From contig NZ_JAUSVA010000002.1 in NCBI RefSeq assembly GCF_030813695.1, positions 372,001 to 436,000 on the forward strand: 64,000 nt of DNA. The letters run 5' to 3'. This document shows positions 18,097-26,166 of the stretch, piece after piece. Positions within the stretch are counted from its first letter, which is position 1. Each line of letters begins with the position of its first letter. A model generated the notes under the pieces. It did not search any database. It was not told where the DNA came from and saw only the letters and a list, made by a program, of their open reading frames with translations. Both the position numbers and the translations under genes were made by a program. This stretch comes from Kitasatospora herbaricolor (GTDB lineage Bacteria > Actinomycetota > Actinomycetes > Streptomycetales > Streptomycetaceae).

Positions 18097-18540
18097 ATGA
18101 TCATCACCACTACCCATGGACTATCCCACCACGATCGCTGTTCGAACCGCTCGACGGCCAGCTATCTGCGCTGCTACCCAGTCGACGTGTGGCAGATGGC
18201 ATCACACGTCAGCGCCCTCGAACGGTATGCCGGGCTGCTCGGGCTCCCCACCCCGGTCCTGTTCTTCGACAACGGCCGCACATCCTCCGAGTACCTGCCC
18301 CGATTGGAGGCGCTGATCGCCTACGTAGCCGATGGACGGTTCTCGACCGTAATGATCCCCGGGATGTGGGTGCTGTCGATCCACGACCGAGAGGCGCAGC
18401 AACGGTGCGCCCGTCTGTCGCGGCTGGGTTGCCAGATCATCGCACTGCCGGAGCGTCACCCCGTCGCCCTGGCCGACCACCCGGTGACCGCGGACTCGGC
18501 GCAGCACCGGAATGAGCTGCCGGCCTCCCGGCGCCTTTGA
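18097..18540 (+). CDS. Resolvase-fold protein lacking the catalytic serine, copy 1
   Basis: 147 residues from ATG 18097. The layout follows the N-terminal domain of serine recombinases: YLRCYPVD at the place of YxRVS, then a helix with ERYAGLLGLP, FFDNGRTSSEYLPRLEALI in place of DxGxSG..RP.L..L, and MIPGMWVLSIHD in place of the LDRLxR strand. The active-site serine is absent (CYP instead of VST), as are the conserved arginines, and there is no DNA-binding domain. The fold assignment is by eye. It is a tandem paralogue of the next gene. Function unknown; recombinase activity is not expected. Confidence 0.6.
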   Translation: MIITTTHGLSHHDRCSNRSTASYLRCYPVDVWQMASHVSALERYAGLLGLPTPVLFFDNGRTSSEYLPRLEALIAYVADGRFSTVMIPGMWVLSIHDREAQQRCARLSRLGCQIIALPERHPVALADHPVTADSAQHRNELPASRRL

Positions 18541-18706
18541 CACAGCCCCGAAGGGACGGCCAGCCGAACAACGCTAATCCTGCCAGCCCGGCAGGAAGAA
18601 CATCTTCGGTCTCTGTCCTTTCGAATCTACGCACCCTTGCCGGTAGCACCAGTGCCGTTTACCGGGCGCGCGAACCCCAGAAGCATCATCCATCTGGAGG
18701 TCCACT

Positions 18707-19132
18707 GTGACCACTCCTCTCTCCGCGCATCTCTCCCCCGCCATGTACCTCCGCTGCTATCCGCGCGATCCGCACGCGATGGCACCCCACCGCGACGCAC
18801 TTCGCCGGTTCGCCGTCCGGCTGGGGCTCCCCTCGCCCGTCATCTACCTCGACAACGGCTGTCTCAGCACCGGCCGGCGCCCGATGCTGGAGGAACTGAC
18901 CCATTGCGTGCTCTCAGGCAGGCACAGGGTTCTCCTGATACCGGGCCTGTGGGTCTTCTCGGTCGACGATGTCCTGGCCCGCCGGACGGCCGGCATGTTG
19001 TCGGCAGCGGGCTGCTCGAGGCTCTTCGTCCTTCCCGGGCGAAGCCGGGCCGTGCCCGAGAGGCGGTCTGACGACTCCCCGCTGCGCGCCGGCCATGAAG
19101 CGAAACAGGTAGCCGATGCTCAGGAGTTCTGA
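18707..19132 (+). CDS. Resolvase-fold protein lacking the catalytic serine, copy 2
   Basis: 141 residues from ATG 18707, with GGAGG 10-15 nt upstream. It aligns end to end with the preceding gene: MYLRCYPRD, LRRFAVRLGLPSPVIYLDNG, RPMLEEL, LIPGLWVFSVDD and AGCSRLFVLP. The serine of serine recombinases is again replaced (RCYP). The two genes lie 166 bp apart on one strand and probably arose by tandem duplication. The conserved surface differs from the catalytic one, which suggests reuse as a binding or regulatory domain. No function is assigned. Confidence 0.65.
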   Translation: MTTPLSAHLSPAMYLRCYPRDPHAMAPHRDALRRFAVRLGLPSPVIYLDNGCLSTGRRPMLEELTHCVLSGRHRVLLIPGLWVFSVDDVLARRTAGMLSAAGCSRLFVLPGRSRAVPERRSDDSPLRAGHEAKQVADAQEF

Positions 19133-19343
19133 TCCGGCGTGGTCCGAGTGGGTCGGAAGCACGGTGGCCTTGCCGGACGGCTCCACAGGGATCGTCCGCA
19201 TGGCGCGACGGGAATGCGCTGGCGACACGCTCTGGGTAGTCGATACCAGCGGAACCATGCACATGATCTCCCGTCGGAGAATGGGACGGCAGCCATGCGC
19301 TCACATCCAGATTCCTGATCGGGCACCGAAGGACGAGAATTAG
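19116..19343 (+). CDS. Small hypothetical protein coupled to the resolvase-like gene
   Basis: 75 residues starting MLRSSDPAWSEWVGSTVAL. It overlaps the end of the preceding gene by 17 nt, so coupled translation is plausible. The middle, GSTVALPDGSTGIVRMARRE, resembles a small beta-barrel (SH3/KOW-like) turn pattern. The sequence is not recognised and no close Shine-Dalgarno is seen; it could also be a chance ORF. Confidence 0.45.
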   Translation: MLRSSDPAWSEWVGSTVALPDGSTGIVRMARRECAGDTLWVVDTSGTMHMISRRRMGRQPCAHIQIPDRAPKDEN

Positions 19344-19575
19344 GTCCTGACAGCACGGTCCAGGCACACCGCCGCGACGGGCGCTCCCAACAAGACGCCG
19401 GCGTTCCCCCTGCCTGCGAATCTCCACTCGACCCCTGCCAGCCAACCGAAGTAGAGACGCGCGGAGGAACCGACGATCCCCTGGCGCGACATGTTAGATT
19501 GGGTTCTTACATAACTGTCGGCGTTAAGGTGGGACGAATGCCGTCCCGTCAGTGCCGAGGTGATGTGAGGCCGCG

Positions 19576-20760
19576 ATGCAATCCAACCAGCTCACCGGCG
19601 GCGAGCCCGCGCTGCTGCGCCGACTGAACGTGCAAGCCGTGCTGAGGGTTCTTCGCGGCGCCGAACCAGCGACTCTGACTCAGATCAGCCACGCGGCGAC
19701 GCTGTCCCGCCAGACCGTGGACGCGGTCATCACCGAGCTGACCAGGGAAGGATGGATTGAGGAGACCCCTCCGGAGGCGGGCCTCGGCCGCCCTGCACGC
19801 CGCTACCGCTTCCGGGCGGAGGTCGGCCACGTCCTGGGCATCGACGTCGGCGTCGACAGGGCGTTGATGCTCCTCTCTGACCTGGACGGAACTGTCCTTG
19901 CCAGGCGCGACAGCTCTCTGCGCGCCGGCGACAGGGAAGAGCGGCTGCAAGACCTGCACGAGGCGGCATCCGCCTTCGTGGACGATGCGGGCGTGCCCCG
20001 GCGCAGGATGTACGCCGTCGCCCTCGGGATGCCGGCCATCATCGACGATTCGGGCCGGGTCCGACTGTCGACGCCGATCCCCGAATGGAACGACCTGGAT
20101 CTCGCCGCCGAGGCGAGCGCGTGGTTCGACTGCCCAGCCTTCGTGGAGAACGATGCCAACCTCGCTACCGTGGCCGAGCACTGGATCGGCGCAGCGCAAG
20201 GGTCCGACGATGTCATCTGCATTCTGTCCGGGAACCGCAGCGGTGCGGGAATGATCCTTGCCGGCCGACTGCACCGAGGTCAGGGCGGCGCGGCCGGGGA
20301 GATCGGCGCTCTCGCCATTCTCGGCTGGCTGGGCGAGGAGATGGCCGAATTGCGCGAGGATGTCGACGTGGCAGCTGTCATCGCCGCTGCCGGGACGGGT
20401 CAGCCTGAAGCACTGGAGCGCGTCGACCGGTTCGCCCGCACGCTCGCTCAGGGCGCCGCCGCGATGATCCTCACCGTCAATCCTGGCCTGGTAGTGGTGG
20501 CAGGGGGCTTCTCCCGGGCAGGGGACACGCTTGCGGATCCGCTCCGCCATCACCTGGACGAACTGTGCCTGTACCCTCCCGAGGTCGCCATGTCCCCATT
20601 GGGCGTCGACGGAGTCGCCCTTGGCGCCGTACGCTTCGCTCTCGAACGCGTAGACGCCGAACTCTTCGGCCTTCACCGGGGCGGGGCGGTGTCTGACCGA
20701 CGGCGCCCCGAGCCGCAGTTGAATGCCGCCGCCTACAAGGACCCGCGTCCCGCCCCCTGA
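19576..20760 (+). CDS. ROK-family transcriptional regulator for the adjacent sugar ABC importer
   Basis: 394 residues. An N-terminal winged helix-turn-helix (residues about 15-70, TLTQISHAATLSRQTVDAVI) precedes a ROK domain with the ATP-type motif LGIDVGVDRALMLLSDLDG and ENDANL. The usual zinc-binding Cys cluster is missing (GEIGALAILGWLGEE), so this is a regulator and not a sugar kinase. It reads into a sugar importer operon starting 347 bp downstream and is probably its local regulator. It is only distantly related to the other two ROK proteins here. Confidence 0.85.
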   Translation: MQSNQLTGGEPALLRRLNVQAVLRVLRGAEPATLTQISHAATLSRQTVDAVITELTREGWIEETPPEAGLGRPARRYRFRAEVGHVLGIDVGVDRALMLLSDLDGTVLARRDSSLRAGDREERLQDLHEAASAFVDDAGVPRRRMYAVALGMPAIIDDSGRVRLSTPIPEWNDLDLAAEASAWFDCPAFVENDANLATVAEHWIGAAQGSDDVICILSGNRSGAGMILAGRLHRGQGGAAGEIGALAILGWLGEEMAELREDVDVAAVIAAAGTGQPEALERVDRFARTLAQGAAAMILTVNPGLVVVAGGFSRAGDTLADPLRHHLDELCLYPPEVAMSPLGVDGVALGAVRFALERVDAELFGLHRGGAVSDRRRPEPQLNAAAYKDPRPAP

Positions 20761-21107
20761 GTGCACACCCGGCACGCCGAGGCCGCAGGATCCGCAGGCC
20801 GGTAAGGCCGCCTCATCGGCCCAGGCGACAACGCCCTCCGAGCGTCCCCTCAAGTCACCGACCGGCCACGGGCCGCCCAGCCGGCTGCAGGCGCCACAAT
20901 CCCCGTCGGCGATACACCTGTTTCCGAAACCAGACATTTGGGTGCATACTTGCAGAACACTGCTACGTATATCCCAGATACGACGATCGTCCCCGCTGGT
21001 CACCGGTGCTGCCGAGCACCTGGTGCCACCGCTGATCGGCGCGGACGGCAGGCTGCACGGTGATCGCGACCGAGTCAGGCGCGGCCGCGCATCAGAGGAG
21101 CAACGAA
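20761..21107. other. Promoter region of the sugar ABC operon
   Basis: No gene. TTGCAG (20950-20955) lies within an AT-rich stretch, and the inverted repeat GCAG-AACA-CTGC (20952-20963) overlaps it. This is a candidate promoter plus operator, perhaps for the ROK protein just upstream. Confidence 0.4.
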
Positions 21108-22460
21108 ATGACAGTTCCGTCCTCTACGGGTTTTCGGACACATCGCGCGGTGCGTATGCTGCCAGTGGTCGCGCTCCTGTCCTGCGGAGCACTTTGCGTC
21201 GGCTCCTGCAGCGGCCTCACCCCCGGCAGCAGTTCCACCGGACAAGCCTCGACCGGGCCCGTTTCGACTACCCTGCCCTCCACCCCAGTGACGCTGGAAG
21301 TCATCAGTTCGGAGAATACCGGTACCACCAAGGCTCTCGGCGAGGCCTTCCACGCCAAGTACCCGAATATCACGGTGGACTTTCGCTACACCGCGTTCGA
21401 CGACTACAACAAGAGTCTGAACCTCGCCCTCTCCGCGGACGACGGACCGGACCTGGCCCTGCTGAACAAGCTCGGCACCACCGTGGACGACAACCTCCTG
21501 CGCTCCCTCGACCCCTACGTCAAGGTCTACGGGTGGGACAAGACCTACCCCGCAGCGGAGCTGGACCAGTGGAGGGCGACCGACGACGGGCGCCAGCTGG
21601 GCACCGGGCACCTCTGGGCGGCGCCGGCCGGGTTCTCACTCGTGGGCCTGTACTACAACAAGGACCAGGCCTCTCGTCTGGGCATCACACCGCCGACCAA
21701 CCGGGCCCAGTTCGACGCGGCCCTCGACAAGGCCAAAGCGGCAGGCGTCCTCCCGATCCAAATGGGAAACCTCCAGGGCGGCTCGTCTTTCGGGTTCCAG
21801 TCCATCGTCGACTCCGTCGACGGGGCCGCCGAATCCCGCGACTGGGTCAACGGCAAGAACGGGTCCACAATCAACACCCCTGGGGGCAGGGAAGCAGCAG
21901 ACACTCTGCTGAACTGGGCCACCGAGGGATACATCCCCGACGGTGCCAACGGCACGGGCCTCGTCGCCTCGGTCGGGAACTTCACCAAGGGCCAGGGGCT
22001 GTTTTTCTTCGACGGCAGCTGGGACGCCCCGGTCATCGAAAAGGGCATGCCAGGCAACGCCGGGTTCGTCGCCTTCCCCGGATCCGACGGCAGCACCACC
22101 GGCATCGGCACCTCGTCCGCCTACGGGATCCCCGCCAAGGCCAAGAACCCTGACGTCGCGGCCGCGTTCCTGGACTTCATGAACACCGAGGAAGCCGCCC
22201 AGATCGAGCTGGACACGGGCTTCCTCCCCGTGGCGCACGCTGAGACCGTCAACAGGAGCAGCGTCGGTGTCATGAACGAGATCGTCACCGCCTGGGGGGA
22301 GGTCAGCAAGAACAACGGCCTGGTCAACTTCTTCGCCAACACCAGCGCCACCATGATCGACACGCTCACCTCCCAGAGCCAGAAGCTCATCGGCGGCAAA
22401 ATCAACTCGCAGCAGTACCTGGACGCCCTGCAAAGCGACTGGGACAAGGCACATCAGTGA
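21108..22460 (+). CDS. Sugar-binding lipoprotein (SBP family 1)
   Basis: 450 residues from ATG 21108, with GAGGAG about 9 nt upstream. The signal sequence ends in VGSC (Cys34), a lipoprotein cleavage site. The mature part is an extracellular family 1 sugar-binding protein: ENTGTTKALGEAFHAKYPNI near the start and FFFDGSWDAPVI late. It is the first gene of a four-gene operon (binding protein, two permeases, oxidoreductase). No ATPase gene is present, so the importer probably uses a shared MsiK-type ATPase, as is usual in Streptomyces. Confidence 0.9.
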   Translation: MTVPSSTGFRTHRAVRMLPVVALLSCGALCVGSCSGLTPGSSSTGQASTGPVSTTLPSTPVTLEVISSENTGTTKALGEAFHAKYPNITVDFRYTAFDDYNKSLNLALSADDGPDLALLNKLGTTVDDNLLRSLDPYVKVYGWDKTYPAAELDQWRATDDGRQLGTGHLWAAPAGFSLVGLYYNKDQASRLGITPPTNRAQFDAALDKAKAAGVLPIQMGNLQGGSSFGFQSIVDSVDGAAESRDWVNGKNGSTINTPGGREAADTLLNWATEGYIPDGANGTGLVASVGNFTKGQGLFFFDGSWDAPVIEKGMPGNAGFVAFPGSDGSTTGIGTSSAYGIPAKAKNPDVAAAFLDFMNTEEAAQIELDTGFLPVAHAETVNRSSVGVMNEIVTAWGEVSKNNGLVNFFANTSATMIDTLTSQSQKLIGGKINSQQYLDALQSDWDKAHQ

Positions 22461-23452
22461 CTCCCGCCCGCAGAAGTCACCGACCACCTCCTTGGCGACG
22501 GCACCACCCCGCACCCACGGGCCCCCGCCCCGGTCGAAATCGGCCGGAGAGGGTGCGGACGCCCATCCGCACCCTGCGCGTGGGACCGCATAGGCCCACC
22601 GACTGGCGTGCCTACCTCTACCTGGCACCCGCGCTAGCCTTCTTCACCGCCTTTGTCGCACTGCCCTGGCTCCAGACCGTGTGGCTGTCCTTCTTCACCT
22701 GGGACGGTATCGCCACCGGTACGTGGAACGGACTAGGGAACTACCACGACGTGATCTTCGACCCGGTGCTCGCCGCTTCGCTGCTGCACGCGTTCGGCTT
22801 CGTCGTCTTCTACTCCGTCCTGCCCATCAGCGTCGGCCTCCTCCTGGCCGGTGTCATGGGCACTCGACGCGGACACGGATATTCCCTGAGCCGGACCCTC
22901 TTCTTTCTTCCCCAGGTCGTGCCACTGGTCGCCGTCGGTGTGACCTGGCGCGGAATGTACGGAAGCACCGGCATCATCAACCAGATTCTGCGGGCGGTGG
23001 GCCTCGGCGGCCTCACCAGGGCCTGGCTCGGTGACTTTACCTGGGCCTACGTGGCCGTCGGGCTCGTCGGCACCTGGGCCATGTTCGGACTGTGCCTGGT
23101 CCTCTTCCACGCCGGCGTCCAGCGGATCGACACGAACCTCTACGAGGCCGCCCGCATCGACGGGGCCGGACCGGTCCGCGGCTTCCTCTCCGTCACCCTT
23201 CCCGGCCTGCGCCGGGAGATCGGCGTTGCCACAACCGTCACAGTCGTCGCGGCCCTCGCAAGCTTCGACGTCGTCTACGTCACCACTGGCGGCGGCCCCG
23301 GTGATTCCACCATCGTTCCCGGTGTGCTCATCTACAGGCTCGCCTTCAACGACGGACGGGTCGGGGCGGCCTGCGCGCTGGCCGTCGTGCTGAGCGCCAT
23401 CATCTCCGCAGCGGTCCTCACCATCGGCCGACTCACCCGGTCCCACACATGA
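22457..23452 (+). CDS. Sugar ABC transporter permease (MalF/UgpA type)
   Basis: 331 residues. The GTG start overlaps the binding-protein stop (GTGA at 22457-22460). A basic N-terminal tail of about 45 residues is followed by six predicted helices and the permease loop NLYEAARIDGAGPVRGFLSV that docks the ATPase. It is the first of the two membrane subunits. Confidence 0.9.
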   Translation: MTPARRSHRPPPWRRHHPAPTGPRPGRNRPERVRTPIRTLRVGPHRPTDWRAYLYLAPALAFFTAFVALPWLQTVWLSFFTWDGIATGTWNGLGNYHDVIFDPVLAASLLHAFGFVVFYSVLPISVGLLLAGVMGTRRGHGYSLSRTLFFLPQVVPLVAVGVTWRGMYGSTGIINQILRAVGLGGLTRAWLGDFTWAYVAVGLVGTWAMFGLCLVLFHAGVQRIDTNLYEAARIDGAGPVRGFLSVTLPGLRREIGVATTVTVVAALASFDVVYVTTGGGPGDSTIVPGVLIYRLAFNDGRVGAACALAVVLSAIISAAVLTIGRLTRSHT

Positions 23453-24306
23453 GCAGCTCAACTCCGGCGACGACAGCGCGAACCACTGTGCGGCGCACGT
23501 ACCACCTTGCGGGCCCGGCCGTCATCGTGGTCTTCGCTGCCACGGTCGTCATCCCCTTCCTGGGAATCACCCTCGCCGCCCTCAATCCACCGGGCACCAT
23601 CGTGTCGGGACTTCGTTGGCCAGCCGAACCCACGCTGGAGAGCTTCACCCAGGCATGGTCGAGCGCCGGCTTCGGCGACCTGCTGCGCAACAGTGCCCTC
23701 ATCGCGCTCGGGGTCGTCCCAGCCGCCCTCCTCTGCTCCGTTCTCGCCGGATTCGCCTTCGCCACCATGCGGTTCGTGGGCCGGAATTTCCTCTTCGCCT
23801 TCCTTCTCCTCGGGCTTGCCCTGCCTTACGAAGCCGCAGTCGTCCCGCTCTACTACAACTTTCGCGCTGTCGGGGTCACCGACAGCCCCCTCGCGGTAGT
23901 CTTGGCCCTCATCGGTCTCTTCACCCCCTTCGGCACGTTCTGGATGCGCGAGCAGTTCCTCGCCCTACCGAGGGAGTTCGTCGAGGCCGCCGCCGTCGAC
24001 GGCGCCAGCAGCTGGACCACACTCTGGCGGATCCTGCTTCCCTGCGTCCGGCCCGCCCTCGTCACCCTCGGACTGCTCTTCTTCCTGTGGTCCTGGAACC
24101 AGTTCTTGCTCGCCCTGATCCTCATCCAGAACCCGGCCCGACGAACGGCTCCCGTCGGGCTCGGATTCTTCGTCGGTGCCCACACCATCGACGTGCCCCT
24201 GCTCGCTGCCGCCACCCTCATTGTCATGGCGCCCGTTGTCTGCGTGTTTCTCTTCTTTCAGCGCCACGTCATCGCCGGCATTCTCGTCGGTGCCGTCAAC
24301 GGCTGA
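23449..24306 (+). CDS. Sugar ABC transporter permease (MalG/UgpE type)
   Basis: 285 residues, with its ATG overlapping the previous stop by ATGA. Six predicted helices and the loop REFVEAAAVDGASSWTTLWR (EAA motif) identify the second membrane subunit of the importer. Confidence 0.9.
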   Translation: MSSSTPATTARTTVRRTYHLAGPAVIVVFAATVVIPFLGITLAALNPPGTIVSGLRWPAEPTLESFTQAWSSAGFGDLLRNSALIALGVVPAALLCSVLAGFAFATMRFVGRNFLFAFLLLGLALPYEAAVVPLYYNFRAVGVTDSPLAVVLALIGLFTPFGTFWMREQFLALPREFVEAAAVDGASSWTTLWRILLPCVRPALVTLGLLFFLWSWNQFLLALILIQNPARRTAPVGLGFFVGAHTIDVPLLAAATLIVMAPVVCVFLFFQRHVIAGILVGAVNG

Positions 24307-24364
24307 CCGAAGCCTCCCCGACCGCCCCCGAAGCCCACAGAACACAGCCGAGGACCTGCCACCC

Positions 24365-25642
24365 ATGAGCACCGTACCTGACCCGACGAGCCCAACCAGG
24401 CTCCTGCGCCTCATGCTTATCGGCGCCGGCGCCAGGGGCAGCGCCTATGCCCGCTACGCCGCGTCGACCGGCCGCGCCGAGGTGGTGGCCGTGGCGGAAC
24501 CCGATCCGCGTCGCGCGGCCGAGGCGCGCAAGGCACATCCGAACGCCGAGTTCGTCAGCGAATGGCAGCACCTGGCCGCGCGACCACCGCGGGCCGACGC
24601 GGTCATCATCGCGACTCCGGACCGCGACCACGCCGAGCCGGCCATACGGTTCGCGGAACTCGGCTACCACCTGCTGCTCGAGAAGCCGATGGCCACCACC
24701 GAGCGGGACGCCCGCGCCGTGATCGACGCCGTCCGCCGGGCCGGAGTCATGCTCTCGGTGTGCCACGTCCTGCGATACACCCCCTTTACCATCGGCGTGA
24801 AGGAGATCATCGACGCAGGAAGGCTCGGCGACATCGTCAGCGTCGAGCACCTGGAGCCGGTCGGCTGGTGGCATCAAGCCCACTCCTACGTGCGCGGCGA
24901 CTGGCGCCGTGAGGACCTCTCCAGCCCGATGCTCCTCGCCAAGTCCTGCCACGACCTGGACTGGATCGGCTACATCATCGGTAAGCCCGCCCGCCGGGTG
25001 TCATCCTTCGGCGGGCTCATGCACTTCCGGCCTGAGAACCGTCCCGCCTCCGCTACCGAGAACTGCCTGACCTGTCCGGTCGAGCCCACCTGCCCGTACT
25101 CCGCCAAACGCCTCTACCTCGGCTGCCTCGGCGACCCGGAGCGGGAAATCTGGCCACTGGACGTCGTTACGGGTGCCCGCACAGTCGAAGGTGTAGAGGA
25201 GGCGCTGCGGGACGGGCCATACGGGCGTTGCGTCTACGCCTGCGACAACGACGTGGTCGACCATCAAGTGGTCAGCCTCCAGTACGAGGGCGGCGCGACG
25301 GCGTCGTTCACCATGACCGCGTTCACGCCGTTCACGCACCGCAGAACCCGCATCTTCGGCACGCACGGATGCTTGGAGGGCGATGGTGTAAAGGCCGTCC
25401 TCACCGACTTCGTCACCGGCAGTGAACAGACACTCGTCCTGGGCACCCCCGGAAGTGACGCGGGCAGCGGTGGGCACGACGGCGGCGACGAAGGCCTCAT
25501 GGACGCCTTCCTCGACGCAATTGCCACCGGCGACCCCTCTCCCATCCTCTCCGACCTGGTCACCAGCCTGGAGAGCCACCGGATCGCGTGGGCGGCAGAG
25601 CGATCCCGACATACCGGGGCTGTCCAGCCCCTCGGGAACTGA
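24365..25642 (+). CDS. Gfo/Idh/MocA-family oxidoreductase
   Basis: 425 residues from ATG 24365; the longer frame upstream overlaps the permease and is unlikely. The NAD(P)-binding Rossmann fold starts at LMLIGAGARGSAYARYAA, and the family motif EKPMATTERDA is present, with a C-terminal Gfo/Idh domain. A cysteine cluster (ENCLTCPVEPTCPYSA, then LYLGC) is inserted in the C-terminal domain, as in a subgroup of the family, and may bind a metal. The last gene of the importer operon, it probably oxidises or isomerises the imported sugar in the cytoplasm. Confidence 0.87.
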   Translation: MSTVPDPTSPTRLLRLMLIGAGARGSAYARYAASTGRAEVVAVAEPDPRRAAEARKAHPNAEFVSEWQHLAARPPRADAVIIATPDRDHAEPAIRFAELGYHLLLEKPMATTERDARAVIDAVRRAGVMLSVCHVLRYTPFTIGVKEIIDAGRLGDIVSVEHLEPVGWWHQAHSYVRGDWRREDLSSPMLLAKSCHDLDWIGYIIGKPARRVSSFGGLMHFRPENRPASATENCLTCPVEPTCPYSAKRLYLGCLGDPEREIWPLDVVTGARTVEGVEEALRDGPYGRCVYACDNDVVDHQVVSLQYEGGATASFTMTAFTPFTHRRTRIFGTHGCLEGDGVKAVLTDFVTGSEQTLVLGTPGSDAGSGGHDGGDEGLMDAFLDAIATGDPSPILSDLVTSLESHRIAWAAERSRHTGAVQPLGN

Positions 25643-26038
25643 GCTCCGGAGCGTTCACAGTGCATGACCCGACCCCCTCGGAACCGGATGTGCCGGTCAT
25701 TCCGGCATCGGGCTCGAGCAAGACACATGGCTTCGCCGGCCAGCAGGTTGATGTGGTCCGTTTGCCATCGCCTGCGTGATGCTGGCGACGGCACTCGGAC
25801 GGCACGAGGCGAAGGTTGTTCCGTTCCTCCGAGCCGCTGTGTCGCCGGTTGGTGGCCAACCGCCCGACCTACAGGGAGAGCACTGCTTTCTCCTCCTGTC
25901 GAAAGCTCGTCCTGGCGGTCGTCGCTTGACCCTTAACGCGAATAGATGTCTCGCTCCACCGCCTGGGGGTCCTGCCGTTCCTCCCAGCACAACCGCCCGG
26001 CCGTCACCCGATCGGTGGCCGCTCGGATGGCCCACCCC

Positions 26039-26076
26039 TGCGGTCGCCCGCCCGGGTTCCCTGCCGGGCGACCGCA
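26039..26076 (+). terminator. Hairpin upstream of the GH89 gene
   Basis: A perfect 12-bp stem (26039-26050 with 26065-26076) and a 14-nt loop. It could end the sugar operon transcript about 400 nt past its last stop, or insulate the GH89 promoter. Confidence 0.5.
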
Positions 26077-26138
26077 GCGCCTCGCAACGATAGGCTCCGC
26101 CCTCTTGACAGGACGAAACCTAGAGCTCCATTGTATCG

Positions 26139-26156
26139 AACACTTCGTTACTAAGG
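26139..26156. promoter_or_regulatory. TTCGTTA box A (before GH89 copy 1)
   Basis: AACACTTCGTTACTAAGG directly before the ribosome-binding site and 10 nt before the ATG at 26167. It matches the boxes at 30191, 32610 and 41356 (consensus AACnnTTCGTTAnTAAnG). An ideal form would be the dyad TTCGTTA-n-TAACGAA. It is probably an operator of a ROK regulator. Confidence 0.5.
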
Positions 26157-26166
26157 GGAGGAATCC

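Larger units (their letters stand above)
25643..26166. other. Interval between sugar operon and first GH89 gene
   Basis: No gene was recognised. It contains the hairpin at 26039-26076, TTGACC at 25927 and TTGACA at 26105-26110 as possible -35 hexamers, and the TTCGTTA-type box just before the GH89 start. Confidence 0.5.

Noticed and set aside
25643..26038. Small gene between the sugar operon and GH89
   Set aside because: Several short frames exist on both strands, but none has a ribosome site, gene-like codon pattern or recognisable motif.
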